Shown: positions 1-11,531, counted from the first letter of the stretch. The stretch: 64,000 nt of DNA from Fasciola hepatica (GCA_948099385.1 CANUEZ040000168.1:993501-1057500), one strand, 5' to 3'. Made by a program: numbers and translations. The notes: a model not told the origin generated them from the letters alone.

Positions 1-3000
1 CAGGATCCTCGTGGTATATTGTCCATCTCCTGCGCACCATCGTCCGTACACCACAGCTCCATAACCGACTTCGGATGCATCGGAAAAGGCATGTAGTTCT
101 CCAGTCCGTGTCGTATGGCCAGGGGTCAAACATCGTGGTATTCTTATGTCCCCTAATTTCTTCAAGGTGTTCAGAAATTCTTCCCAGTCCGACCGGTCCC
201 CTCGGTCCAGTGACTGGTCCCAATCAACTTTCTTACGGCACAGCCGCTGCAGCAAGATCTTTCCGGGTAGCAGCCATGGTGAGACGAAACCGAGCGGGTC
301 GAACAAACTTGAGACGGCAGATAGTATGCCACGACGGGTTATTGGCAGCTAGGGAACGTTCAGTTCGAAAACAAAATCGTCCGTTTCCGCGTCCCATTGT
401 ATCCCTAAAGTGCGCTCGATAGGAAGTGGAGAGCCGTCCAAATCTCTTACCCTTTCGACCTTTTCGTGATACGGGATGACCTTCAGCACTTCCGAAGCGT
501 TCGACATCCATTTAGTTAGATGGAAGCCGCCCTCTTCCAGCAATCTCGTCAGACCCCTGAACTGCTCTAGAGCTGATTCCACATCATCGAATGACCCAAG
601 GTAGTCGTCGACGTAGAAGTTCCTGCTGACGCTTTCTACCACCGACCGATGGGCCAGATCGCCATGTTTGTTCGCTGATTCTCGGAGGGCGTAGTTGGCA
701 CCAAATGGTGACGATATGGCTCCGAAGGGGTGGACGGTCATTCTATAATTCACCACTGCGTTGTCCCGGTTGCTCCCTTCCCACCACAGGAAACGCAAAG
801 CATCTCGTTCTCCTACCGGAATCTTCACCTGATGGAACATTTCCCTAATGTCAGCAGACAAAGCCACTTTACCCACTCTGAAACGGCACAGAACATCGAT
901 CAGTGGTGTGGTCCAGTCAGGCCCCTGTAGTAGGCGATCGTTTAACGACTTGCCCTGGAACTTGGCCGCACAGTCGAAAACCACGCGCAGTTTATTGGGT
1001 TTCTTGGGGTTGATAACCGGATGGTGAGGCAGATACCAGATACCCCTTTTGCTGTCGGTGTTAACAGGCACCCTTTCAACGTAACCGAGGTCCTCGTTTC
1101 GCTTCATCAAATCCGCGTATCGTTCCCACAGATTCTGGTCTCGAATGAAGCGTTCTTTTAGTCGTAGTAATCGTTGGAGAACATAATTTCTGTTGTCAGT
1201 CCACGGGTCGACCGGTGTGCGCCATGGGAGGGGAACCTCGAACTGTTTTTTGAGGCCTCTAGAGCCTTGCCGCACCGTTTGTAGAGCGAAGTGATCCTCT
1301 TGAGACAACGTCGGTCTTTCGTCCCCAATGTCATGGAACTCCTTTTCATAAAGCCGTTGCAGATGATACTCTATGCGGTCCGTTTCGGCGGATAAGTAAT
1401 TCACGGAACCGCGTACCCCTACTGGACCGTATAACATCCATCCCAGAGCCGTGCGTACGGCATAAGGTGCCTGGCGGTCGCCCACTCTTTGGTCAAGCAC
1501 CCAATGCGCCTCTGGCACGTCGCAGCCGATGAGGAGATCCACCTCATCATCTTCCCAGTCTACAACGGTTACATCCTGCAGGTGGGGCCATCGAGTCAAG
1601 ATTGCGTTCACCGACCTTGGTGCTCGCATGGGGAGATCCGCTAACGTGAATGCCTCCGTTGGTTCAATTTCCTCGTTAGTGTCTAGAGAGATGAGTTGCA
1701 GCCTTAATCTACCGGCAGTCATTACCTGTGTTCCGCCCACCGTGCTCACTGCTAACGACGTCGCACCTTTAGCCAGTTGGTGTTTGTCGGCAAACCGCTC
1801 TTTCACTAAAGTGGTGTCGGATCCACTATCAACGAAAGCCAACGCCTTGACTATCCCAGTCGGAGTCACTACTCCCACGGCCACTACGCCTAAACGTACC
1901 GGTTTACTGGCAGATTGTGAAGTTGAACAAATCACGCTGGGCTTGGCACTCGCCTCGGATATGGTTATTCTTGCCTGATGCAGCAGCCGATGGTGTCTGC
2001 CCGTGCAGCTTTCGTAACCACATCGATTCCTTGTTCTACAGGCTGCTGCCCGGTGCGTGGTGTTGAGACAGATGAAACATGCTCCTGCCATCCTCGCCAT
2101 TCCCCACCGTTCGTCTATTGTGGCGTTGCCGAACTTGGGGCATTCTGGTAGGCTATGGCTAGTACCACAGGATCTGCAATTTGGTTTTGCCGTAGCATCT
2201 CGTGAAATGACGTGTGTGTTGGTCCAAGGCTGGTACTTTGGATGTTCCCGTACAGAGGTTTGGACTTGGCTAGTACCGGGCTTGTTTGCTCGGTTGCTGT
2301 CCCGGATGAGTCGGCCGAATCTGCTGTCAGCTATCTTCGTTTGCCTGTCTAAGTATTCAGTCAGGTCTTCGAAGTTGGCTTCTCTGTCGCCTCGGCTTAT
2401 CCGTTCAGCTTCTTCCGCCCACCGACCCTGTAGTTCGGGAGAGAGGTGACGGACTATGCCTTCCAAAGTGTGCATGGCGTCTAGGTCAGCTCTGTAGCCT
2501 AAATGGTCGAGGGCTATTGAGCAGTTCTGCATCTTGATCACCAGGTCGGCCATGGTGTAGACGTCGCCCTTGGTTTTCTTTGCCTCTGCCATCACGCCCT
2601 CTATTAGGTTACGGGCTACTTTGAAAGGTTGGCCAAACAAGTCCCTCAGAATCTTTCTTGCCCTTGTGTAGCCTTGTTCTGGATCGAGCATGGTGCATCC
2701 GTCGATAGCTTCTCGCGCTCGGCCTCGGCAGTAGTGAGTAAGGTAAAGAAGCCTTTGCCCAGGGTCGGTTACCTTGTTTTCAACGAACGTCTCGAACTGT
2801 TTGACAAACTTGCAATATTGCTCAGCTCGCCCGTCGAAAACCGTTAACTCCACTCTAGGCAGATCGATCGATGGTGGTTTGTAGTCGGTGACCTGCGTGG
2901 GGTTCCCTACCTTGTTGCACTCTAACCTATCGGAAGTGTCGAAGTCACTGGTCCTATACTCTCGCTGTTTCTGTGTACACTTCTCTGCTTCATGCGCCTG

Positions 3001-3222
3001 TAGTCTAGCCGAAAGTAACTGTTGCTCTAGTTCTATTATTCTCAGCTTATATAGATCAACATCCTTACGATCAATATTGCTTTCAATAACACATGAGCTA
3101 GCACTGACAGGACTAGGCGACCTAGCATTAACTAACGAAGCATATGTACCCAAAACCTCCTCAGAGACTTGCCGTATTACTTCCTGTCCGGGTTCGACTG
3201 CTTTTGATCCTTTCCTTGGCAT
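1..3222 (-). pseudogene. BEL/Pao retrotransposon Gag-Pol polyprotein, partial, with one in-frame stop
   Basis: The reading frame opens at an ATG at 3222 (MPRKGSKAVEP), which I prefer to an upstream in-frame ATG at 3303. With residues numbered from the 3303 ATG, a BEL-type Gag (DUF1759-like) lies near 150-290. Two CCHC-like zinc knuckles lie near 376-389 and 409-441. A retropepsin with the D-S-G motif is near 492-494, and a reverse transcriptase follows from about 745, with ADIREMFHQV and the catalytic FYVDD at 896-900. A TAG stop at 349-351 ends the long frame, but the same frame stays open from 348 to the window edge. There it encodes the typical BEL segment TRRGILSAVSSLFDPLGF and the start of RNase H (HAFSDASEVGYGAVVYG). 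Integrase would lie outside the window. A single substitution therefore seems to have disabled an otherwise intact element. Confidence 0.93.
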
Positions 3223-3720
3223 TTTGCGTGAATTTTCCTCGTTCCAAATAGATCTATTGAGTATTGTTACGAACGTTTGAGCAATGCGTAGCCAAATTCG
3301 CAACGGATCCCGAAATCAGAAAGCGATTATCCGTGATAATTCTACGATACTAGATTATTAAAATAAACAATGACATAAACAATATACAAACCTCAATAAT
3401 ACGATCACAAAGACTCAACAACGAGAAACCGAATGGCAGCGTGTGAGCAGACAGCACGTGCGTCACGCAGGTCCTGAACAAGGATGTGCCAAAATAGCGC
3501 TCTGGGCGCGAACAAACAACAATTGGTCCAGAAAAACAACCAGTTCGTAAAGACAAGTCAATAGTGTATGGAAATGAGTGATGTTGGGAAAAAACACTGA
3601 ATCGCGAGGGAAAAAGGGGGATTTTCCACGACCGGTTGTTACAGCCACCTTGGAGTCCTGCGTACGACGTTCACTGTAAGGCACAACAAACCAGGCTCTA
3701 GATTGGTCCGGAACTAAGCT
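3223..3720 (-). other. Probable BEL leader and 5' LTR region
   Basis: This is non-coding sequence between the BEL Gag start and the first CR1 copy. An LTR and primer-binding site are expected here. A TGT-type start (TGTAACAACC on the minus strand, near 3642) and a TGG stretch after GCGAAT (near 3290) are candidates. The 3' LTR is outside the window, so the borders cannot be fixed. Confidence 0.4.
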
Positions 3721-3984
3721 AGAGTGGATAAAGATCAGCTGACTGTAAGTGCACGAAGCATGTGTCGGTGTTCGGAAGTCCCGGAGCCAAATGGGGGGGG
3801 TAGATGGAAGAAAATAAGGGCCGAACTAATAGGCTTGGCAAAAGCCTTTGCTCCGCTAACACAACAACGAGGTAGAAGCTGGCAGCACTGGTGGAAGCGA
3901 AAGATTGCAAGAGCAACAACTGTTGGTAGAAGGCTCGGAGCTTATTCCAAAGTTCATAGCAAGCACTACTAAAATGCCGCTTAC

Positions 3985-4497
3985 ATGACAGCCAGGAACA
4001 GAGCACACGCCTTGCAGCAAAAGGCAGAGCACGAGTGTGAGAAACAAAAATTTAACAGCGTGGAGGCAGGCCCAAAAACGTACTTCGATTATGTGCAGTC
4101 CAATAAAACCACACTTGAGAATGTAGGTACCTTGGAAGTACGTGACGGAATCATTGCCCTCGATGATGAAGACAAGGCAGAAACCTCACTTCCGTTCTTT
4201 AAGAGTGTATATAGTCAAGACCATCTGCTTAGTGAGGCGGGAAAAGATATAGTGAGTACTCCAGTGCTCGAGGAGCTTAGCGTAAGTGAGGGCAAGGTGC
4301 GCCACGAACTCAGATATTTGAGCAAGCACGAAGCAACCGGGCCGTATAAAATTCACCCCAAAATTTTTCAGCCTCTTTCCGATATCCCATCAGGGGCTAT
4401 TACCCAGCTGTACGAAGCACCTCTGAGGGAGGGTGGGTTGCGAGAGGATTGGCGTAAGGCCACCGTCGCGGCAATATATAAGACAGGATCCCGATAG
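3985..4497 (+). pseudogene. CR1 copy A ORF2 fragment: linker and RT N-terminus
   Basis: This 170-codon open stretch inside copy A covers the linker between endonuclease and RT and the first RT block. Its KHEATGPYKIHPKIFQ corresponds to HKSAGPDGIPPAIIKP in copy B, with a Y in place of the normally conserved D. It ends at a TAG directly after the block KTGSR. It is a remnant and not a gene with its own function. Confidence 0.75.
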
Positions 4498-5244
4498 AAT
4501 GGGGAGAATTATGGACCGCTCAATCTGACATCGGTTTAGTGCATGTGCTTGGAAAGTGTGTTCAGTAGGCAATAGTGGCCACATCAGGCTAATAACAACC
4601 TGCTGACACCTGCACAACATAGGTTTGTTAAAAAAAGATGGTGTTTGAAAAACTTACTGCGTTCTTAAACGAGACCGCAAGACGAACAGATGAAGGTAAG
4701 GCAGTGGAGATGTGTTATTTGGATTTCAGCAAGGCTTTTGACTCTGAGCCATGGCCTACTGAACTATAAATTGCAAACCTTTGGGAGGGTCGAGAAAACA
4801 GGTGACTGGGTGGCATACTTTCTGGGGAATGGTAGTTTCTGGGACAAGTTGAGTGATTATCTATCCAGGCCGGAGAGTGTCACCAGTGGTGTGCCACAGG
4901 TTTCAGTATTAGGGCATTTGCTCTTCCTTTTGTAAATAAATGAAATAGCGGAAGAATTCAGCAAATCGTGTTTCATCTTTGCAGGTGATGTGAAGACAGC
5001 GGGGAGCGATTTATCACAGGATATAAACGCTGTGCTCTGATGGGCAGAACAATGGGATATACCGCTGATCCTCGCCAAATGTCAAATCCTGTCCACTAAC
5101 ACAGACAAAGCGAGCAGCATTCCTATTCAGAGTGTTGGAGGTAAAAGATCCAGGCTTGGCAGTCACACAGGAATTCAAACCTTCAAGACAGTGCAATAGA
5201 ACTGCCGATATGGCCATAAGGGTCTTAACTAGGGTACGCAATAT

Positions 5245-5500
5245 TATCAAGTGTTCTTGTCATTCTCTCAACATCGATCTTTAACCGACTGGTCTCACTA
5301 CTACTGCTACCAGTAGCATCATCGTCATCATTCCCTGTGGTTCTTTGCTCCCCTCTTTTGTCCACTCCGCATCCCCCAGTCCCTCACTTTTTGTTTTGTT
5401 TTTGATACAGAATTGAATGAACAATGCATACAGATTGGTGTCTTTAAAAAAAAAAACCAGAAGTCTTCATCCTGCTTGAAAGGATTTCGGTGTGACCTCT
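5245..5500. repeat. Probable insertion inside CR1 copy A, ending in an A-run
   Basis: CR1 homology stops after the block translated as MAIRVLTRVRNIIKC and resumes at LEHCVQLWAPYY. The intervening roughly 250 bp is not CR1-like: it is CT-rich with several CATCATC/ACTACTG stretches and holds an A11 run near 5445-5455. A short retroposed insert (SINE-like) is the simplest explanation. I did not recognise its family. Confidence 0.4.
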
Positions 5501-6382
5501 TCTGGAGCATTGTGTGCAGCTATGGGCTCCCTACTATCGCAAGGATGGGGAGTGTTCGGAGGGGATGCAGCAACTTGCAACTAGAATGATCACCGGTCAG
5601 AGGGGGAAACCTTACTCCCAGCTTCTGGGGGATCTTGATCTCTTCTCTTTAGAGTGGCATAGAGGCCAAAGAGACCCAACAGAAGCGTTCAAGATCAGGA
5701 AGGTCTGTCGAGTGTGGACGTGGACGACCTTTTCGCTTCTCCCCTGAGTGCAGCACCGGGAGACACGACCTCAAGCTTCAGAAGGCATACTCAAGACTGG
5801 ACATACGGGCTAGATTTTTTCAAAATAGGGTTGCCTCTGGGCGGAACAGACTGTCACAGGCTGCTGTTGGTTGCAGCAATGTACCAACTCTCGGAAGGGC
5901 CCTAGATTTACGCTGGAACAGAGCATTCCCAGAGCTAGCTGTGTGAACGAGGGGTGAGGTGGTGAGCCCCTGGTATTTCTGTCAATGAACTCATGTCAGT
6001 GAAGGTGATACTGCCCAGACATAAAATTCAACGCGCAGTGTTGGGAGCCAAGGAAACTCGCCGACAACACATATATTTGATCGCTCGCTTGGTCTTGGCG
6101 AATTTCGCCCTGTGAACTAGCCAGGGGCACACAAAGGGCCCTCATAGTGGGCGACTTCAATCTTCTGCACATTAAATAGACGAATGAGGTCGGCGTGCCA
6201 GGACCGGAGGAGCAAAGCTATCTAGAATGGCTGCCTTTCAGTGCCTTGCACCAGAATGTTAGGGAGAATAGCAGATGTAGGACTGGATGCGTTCAATCGT
6301 TGCTGGATCTAGCAATAACGAACCTCCCCAACGATGTGTCTGGACTGCACCACTATGCACCGCTGAGCAAGAGTGATCACGT

Positions 6383-6943
6383 GTGTCTCAAATCGCCCTA
6401 CGAATGCGGCAACTCAAGGTAACATCAGGGCTGGTCAGACATTTTGGTAGTATGGACGTAGATAAGCTTCGTAACAGGGCAGTGGGTTTTACCTGGGACA
6501 CGGTAGAGGTGGTTAGTGTCGAGGAGCAGTGGCAGGTCACAAAGGGATCCCTGATTGCATTCCAGGAGGAGTCCGCACCCTTGAAACGAAGGAGTGAGGA
6601 GGGTAAATCTATTTGGTGGAAGGCTGCAATGGCCAAGGCCATCGGATGTAGAAACCGCAGCTGGAACCAGTACAAAGCTTCCGGCACTCAGCTAGCCTGG
6701 AACCGTTACACAATGCTTAGGAACGAGACTGTGAGCCTTCTGAGAACTTCCAAGTGTGAAGTTGAGCCCAAATGGGCCCAGTGTGTAAGACAACAGTCGA
6801 AAAAATTCTACAACTATGTGAAGTCGAAAGGCTCGACGAAGAAAGCCATAGGTCAACTATCCACTAGGGATCACGGTATTGTCACTTATGACCAGGGCAA
6901 GTCAGAAGCCCCGGGGAATACTCTGGTAGTGTACATAGGATAG
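6383..6943 (+). pseudogene. CR1 copy B ORF2 linker between endonuclease and RT
   Basis: This 186-codon open stretch is the weakly conserved CR1 linker, with its usual basic, tryptophan-rich blocks (EEGKSIWWKAAMAKAIGCRN, SWNQYKASGTQLAWNRYTML) and the FYNYVKSK block just before the RT. It ends in frameshifted sequence, and RT resumes in another frame at 6973. Confidence 0.7.
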
Positions 6944-6972
6944 ATAGTGGGGTGTGAGCAGATCTGGCTCTA

Positions 6973-7809
6973 GTGCATCCTGCTCCCCAGCTAAAAGAGC
7001 TAAATAGCTCAGAGGAAAGCGTGCGTAAGCAACTACAGCAATTAAACAGCCACAAGTCAGCGGGTCCAGACGGCATCCCTCCAGCTATCATCAAACCTCT
7101 GGCGGATATAATAGCTCCATCGGTATGCAGGCTGCATAGGTCCACGTTGAATCAGAGTAAGCTGCCTCAGGACTGGGAAGTCGCGGCAGTCGTGGCAATA
7201 AATAAGAGTGGACTTAAGTCGGCAGTGCGCAACTACAGGCCGGTAAGCCTAACTGGCATCCCATGTAAAGTTCTTGAGAAGATCATCCGTGCCCACATCC
7301 GCCAGCACTCACTGGAGCACTCCGTGTAAAGTCCAGCACAGCATGGATTCCCGAAAAAGAGATCTTGTCTGACCAATCTCCTGTGCTTTTTAGATGAAGT
7401 AACCCGGCTACTGGACGAAGGTAAGCAATTTGAGGCGTGCTACCTCGACTTTAGCAAGGCGTTCGACTCCGTGAATCACCATCTCTTGCTATGCAAGATG
7501 AGGATGTTTGGTATAGGTGGGCCAGTATACAGGTGACTGGCTGACTTCCTCTCCCACAGGACGTTTTACGTCAAAGTAGGGGACAGGTGCCCCGGCTTGG
7601 TAAATGTCACCAGTGGTGTACCTCAGGGATCCGTCCTAGGCCCTGTGCTATTCTTGTTGTTTATCAACGACCTGGCATCCGCTTTTCAATCGCCTAGTTT
7701 TATTTTTGCGGATGATGTGAAGATTGTTGGATCTGAGGGTAGGGTGGACTTGGACAGGGATATGGGTGTCGTCCTGCTCTGGGCTCTGTGGCCCACCCCC
7801 GAAAGCTGA
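6973..7809 (+). pseudogene. CR1 copy B reverse transcriptase, two stops
   Basis: RT blocks are read in one frame with interruptions: SAGPDGIPPAIIKPLAD, VRNYRPVSLTGIPCKVLEKI, a TAA at 7327, then FPKKRSCLTNLL, YLDFSKAFDSVNH near 7440-7480, a TGA near 7535, then VTSGVPQGSVLGPVLFLLFI and FADDVKIVG near 7705. The catalytic FADD is intact here, unlike in copy A. Copy B is therefore younger or less decayed than A, but it still cannot make a full protein. Confidence 0.85.
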
Positions 7810-8480
7810 AAATGGTCATTTGTTTTCAAGGCCAACGGAAAGCTTAACTATAGCTCATGATCAAGGGCTGTTCACCATAGAAGCAGTCAACAGGAATAAA
7901 AACCTTGGGGTCATCACGAGCAGTCACCTCAAAAGGTTGGGCCAGTGCGAAACAGCTGCACAAAAGGCTCACTGTGAGCTCTTTAGGCTGCGATCAACAT
8001 TGTCTTGCAGGCGGCTGGAGATGTTCGTACCTATTTACGTGGCTATAGAACGGCCTCACTTAGAAGGTAGCGTGCAGGTTTGGTCATCCCCTACAAAAAG
8101 GACATCGCCTGCCTAGATAAAGTTCAACTTCTCGCCACTCGAATGGATGAGGGACAGAGGGGTGAGACGTACGAGCAGAGACTCTGTGATCTGAACCTCT
8201 TCTCGTTGGAAAGGAGGAGACGTCGAGGGGATCATATAGGAACGTTCAAGGTAGTGAAGGGCTTTTTTGACCTAGGAACGGATAGTTTATTCCAAGTGGC
8301 CTCAGATTTCAGAACAGGGGCACGAAAAGAAGCCGACGAAAGCCCGAGCTGGGTTGATGGCCAGATCGCACTTCTTCAGCAACAGGGTAGTGAACAGCTA
8401 GAACGGTCTGCCTGGTGGAACGATAGATCTGCAGACCCTCCAATCCTCCAAGATGCCCTAGATGGCAAGTGACAAGGGAT

Positions 8481-8744
8481 ATTTCCTCGTAGTGAGCTTT
8501 GAGTATGTTCTCGAGATGGATTACGGGGAGCACAGGTCTTTCTGGAGTGTGCTTTTTTTGACTCTTTCGCTCAGTGCATACTGTCACAGTGGACGCTCGC
8601 AGATGATGTGCAAAGAGGGTTTCCGTCTCCCTCTCATTTTCAGCGGGGATTTGCCGAAATATACTTGGAAGTGGTGGGTGCATAACTGGTGTGCATACTG
8701 TCGAAAGAGTTCTGGAAGCTGGATTGGCTGTGGCCACTACCTCG
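8481..8744 (+). other. Junction between CR1 copies B and C, unassigned
   Basis: About 260 bp between the end of copy B's C-terminal region and the point where CR1 homology starts again. A long frame crosses it, but the translated part before about 8748 matches nothing I recognise. Confidence 0.4.
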
Positions 8745-9470
8745 AGTTAGATCCATTATTTCGTGTAGAGATCCGGAGATTTTCGTTCCCATTTATCAGG
8801 CCATAGTTAGGCCGCATGTGGAGTACTGCGTGCAGGCCTGGGCACCGTACTACCAGAAAGATATCGACTGTCTGGAAATTGTGCAAGGGCTAGCCACTAG
8901 AATGGTGGCTGGGCAGAGGGGGTTTAACTACACAGAGCGTCTCCGTGCCCCAGACCTGTTCTCGATGGAAAGACGGCGCATTCGCGGGGATTTGATAGAA
9001 ACCTTCAAGGTAATGAAAGGACTGTCAGGAATAAGACGAGCAGACCTTTTCTTTCTGATCCCCGAGATAGATACAAGGGGGCATAGCCTTAGATTACAAA
9101 GGAAGCATTCGGGGCTCCAAATTAAGGCGAAGTACTTCTCAAATAGAGTGGTACCTTATTGGAATAAGCTCCCGGAAGAGGTCATAAATACCACAACAGT
9201 GAAGGCTTTTAAGAAAGCAGTAGACCTATGTTGGGTGGCAGTATACCCCGAACTATGTTAAGCAGCTTTTAGGGTCAGATGCAATTTACTTATTGTTTCC
9301 ACCTTACTCTGCCCGGGCTGATACTGCACAAAATTTCTGCCTTTCAGAAAAAGAAAATCACGCAGTGTTGGGAGCTACGGAAACGCGCCGACAACACAAC
9401 TATCTGGACACACGATCGGCTCTAGCCACACCAAGTCCTGTGCAAACTGAACTGAACTGAACTGAACCGA
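8745..9470 (+). mobile_element. CR1-clade LINE, copy C (3' end only)
   Basis: The frame to the stop at 9259-9261 encodes only the CR1 C-terminus: EIFVPIYQAIVRPHVEYCVQ, CLEIVQGLATRMVAGQRGF, LFSMERRRIRGDLIETFKVM, and YFSNRVVPYWNKLPEEVI. It is uninterrupted and so the best preserved of the three copies. The 3' UTR to about 9470 has the GCAGTGTTGGGAGC block (near 9362) also found in copy A. It ends in a tandem CTGAA/ACTGA tail (near 9446-9467), a microsatellite-like LINE tail. Severe 5' truncation is normal for LINEs. Confidence 0.88.
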
Positions 9471-10115
9471 AGTTTCAAGGTCTAGGTCATTCGGCCTCAC
9501 GATGAATACGCGCTTGAGCCAGCAGGCGGTTGTCAATCTCTTCCGCGGGTGTGTTATTTTTGCGTTTTTAGTAGTTCCGTTTGAGGGGATGATGATTTGA
9601 TGATATTTTGATTTTTCCGTTATTGGAAAATGCACAAGCACGTGCAGCATATGTATATTTATTGATAGATAGATATATTGTAAGTACGCAAGCAGCACAT
9701 TGTCGACAGTGCTGTGGGCAGGTGTGGGGAGCGGGTAGCGGGAGTATGTGAAATACGTAATCCATAAGTAACAACACAAGCAGTCATTAAGTATGTTTAT
9801 ATGAGTTTTATTGTTGTTTCTGATGTGAAGTGGCAATTGCTACATCAGCACTCAGATTAATTTGTCTGTTAATGCGTTTACTGATGAGAGTAATTTGTAA
9901 GTTTATATTATGTGGCTGCATATTATATATTCTCGTGTTGTTGACGTTCTTTCGAAAAAAGTAAAACAATGGCTTACAACGAGAAGAAGCAGATAGGTCT
10001 AGCTGTTATCTTACCAAGCCAGTGGAGATTGGATACCGTAGGGGTTTTCCGCGCACTTTTCCAGATTATGAGGCTGTCCTTAGGACTCATTGAGAGCCCG
10101 TGTAGCGCTTCCCAA
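9471..10115. other. Unassigned spacer
   Basis: No convincing coding similarity on either strand. It contains a short GATA-like run (TGATAGATAGATATATTG near 9662) and AT-rich DNA. Open frames here look random. Confidence 0.5.
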
Positions 10116-10117
10116 AC

Positions 10118-10142
10118 ATCATTCAGTTCAGTTCCAGTTTCT
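10118..10142 (-). repeat. Short LINE/SINE-type (GAACT)n tail, minus orientation
   Basis: TCAGTTCAGTTCC on the + strand is the reverse complement of the GAACTGAACTG tail that ends the RTE and SINE copies at 14.47 and 22.61 kb. Only the tail is recognisable. Confidence 0.4.
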
Positions 10143-10573
10143 AATTTTGTAAAAAGAAATAGGAAAATATCCCTTCTAAGCCTCTTCAGATTAATTCTGT
10201 GGGCTCCCGCTTAGGGTTTGTCCCTCCACCTTGCCTCCAAGCGTGCATCGATACGTCATTTGGAGCGAGTACCATCTTTCTCTCCCATCGTGGCCGCTGG
10301 TAGCGCGTTCCAGAGATCGGTCGCCTGTCATGCCAGACGATGAACCACTCGACCGAAGCTTCCGCAGCGTCAGGGTGTGGTCTGTCATCCGGCTGTTCAT
10401 CCGTAGAGAGGACTCCGTTTACGATCCTAAAGCCAGCCACCACTGAGAATTTTCCTCAGACTGGTTGTCTTGGTTTTTACTTTTATGCGACTGTTCGTTG
10501 GAGGATAAGTCGGCTTCATAAATATCGCAAAGATCATTCATAGAAACCCTTGGGAATATAATACGAGGCGGTA

Positions 10574-10975
10574 TCCCCAGCACCGTTCGGGACTGTTGTG
10601 GGGGGTAAGTTGACGATACCTCATCCGGCTTTTTTGTTAAAGGATGCACCTCTAGCTTTTGCACACCCAAGTGCAGCGTACAAGGCAGCAGAGTTGTTCC
10701 AGGTTAATCGGTGGTTAGTTGTGCGGCTCATTCCCTTTCCCAGAATACCGGTTCGGGTAGGTTGGACAGTTTTCCTTTATAACCGTTGGATCAGTGGATC
10801 TCGTCCGTCCACTCAGGAGTATTTCTTCGCATGCGGGACGCCGTTTTGCCGAGGTTTTTAGATCATAATTACTCTCAGCCTGATTTAGCCAACCTGTTGA
10901 GCCTGTTGGTTCACCAGGGTGTGCTTATGCATGCTTCAGCTTCATGGGGACCGTTATTTGCCGGCTACCTGAGTT
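10574..10975 (+). repeat. Dispersed repeat Rep1, copy 1
   Basis: About 400 bp of non-coding repeat. Landmarks in order: CCCAGCACCGTTCGG, GCACACCCAAGTGCAG, GGTTGGACAGTTTTCC, ACCGTTGGATCAGTGGATC, TCGTCCG, and GCATGCTTCAGCTTCATGG. The same landmarks in the same order occur at 11177-11531 (+) and 35669-36135 (-). No terminal repeats or coding capacity were seen. Confidence 0.75.
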
Positions 10976-11176
10976 GCGTAGGCGGACTTTCGAGAGTCAA
11001 GCATTGTGATGCACTGGCTACCGACGTCTAGAAGCGTCCTGACATTCCAACAAGCTTTCTTTTCTTGCAGCGAATAATCCCAGCGTGTTGTCTTACCACC
11101 TCGACCGCCGGGATACGAGGCGCGTCATGAGGTTCCGTGAATATTCATAGCGTCGCGGGGATAGGGTAGGAAGCGA

Positions 11177-11531
11177 TGTGCCCAGCACCGTTCGGCCTTT
11201 TTGTTCGAGGCTGCACCTCCAGCCCTTGCACACCCAAGTACAGTCTGCAGGGCAGCAGGGTGCTTCCAGAGGGGCCGGTGGCCTGTTGTATGGTTCGTTT
11301 GCCTCTTCTGAAATGCCGGGTCAAGTAGTTGGACAGCTTTCCCTTGAAGCCGTTGGATCGGTAGATCTCGTCCGCCCCTCCAGTAGTATCTGTCTTCACA
11401 TGTCAAATATCGTCTCCCTGAAGCTTTTTAAACCTCGGCAACCCCCATTCTGGTTTAGCCTGCCTGTCGAGCGGTTTCCCAAGGTGTGGCCGCTGATGCA
11501 CGCTTCGGCTTCGTGGAGCCACAGCTGAGAG
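11177..11531 (+). repeat. Dispersed repeat Rep1, copy 2
   Basis: This is the second direct copy, about 200 bp after copy 1. It has GCCCAGCACCGTTCGGCC, GCACACCCAAGTACAGTC, CAAGTAGTTGGACAGC, GTAGATCTCGTCCG, CTGTCGAGCGGTTTCC and GCTTCGTGGAGCCACAGCTG. It is collinear with the copy at 35.7-36.1 kb and shares its final block better than copy 1 does. Confidence 0.75.

Larger units (their letters stand above)
3724..6115 (+). mobile_element. CR1-clade LINE, copy A (decayed, lacks endonuclease)
   Basis: Frameshifted translation follows the CR1 order: the endonuclease-RT linker (YFDYVQSNK near 4080), the RT start (HEATGPYKIHPKIFQPLSD, EDWRKATVAAIYKTGSR), the palm (VTSGVPQVSVLGHLLFLL near 4880), and the C-terminal LEHCVQLWAPYYRKDGEC near 5505. 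The RT active-site motif reads FAGD instead of FADD, so the element is dead. The 3' UTR has a GCAGTGTTGGGAGC block near 6032 that recurs at the end of copy C. Many stops are present. The segment 4498-4690 is badly degraded. Confidence 0.85.
6116..8480 (+). mobile_element. CR1-clade LINE, copy B (5'-truncated in the endonuclease)
   Basis: The element begins with the C-terminal half of the APE-like endonuclease: ALIVGDFN near 6143, then LDLAIT and the LSKSDHVCL motif near 6363-6392. Next come the linker (FYNYVKSKGSTKKAIGQL), the complete RT in broken frames, and the CR1-specific C-terminal region (HLEGSVQVW, ATRMDEGQRGETYEQRL, LNLFSLERRRRRGD near 8195). It is in the same orientation as copies A and C. 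The 5' truncation follows directly on the 3' end of copy A. The order EN-RT-C-terminal and the motif LFSLERRR are diagnostic of CR1. Confidence 0.88.

Noticed and set aside
233..3280. Plus-strand open frames across 75-3280
   Set aside because: They are antisense shadows of the 984-codon BEL frame and show no independent motif.
9860..9900. CTGATGAG motif as a hammerhead ribozyme core, also at about 27,705, 46,515 and 51,166 (minus)
   Set aside because: Hammerhead ribozymes are known in PLEs and schistosome SINE-like repeats, so I searched for CTGATGA plus GAAA. None of these sites has the GAAA half, the cleavage triplet or helix pairing at the right distance.
11125..11528. Overlapping open frames of 84-116 codons as genes
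   Set aside because: They lie within the Rep1 repeat and are not conserved as protein between Rep1 copies.
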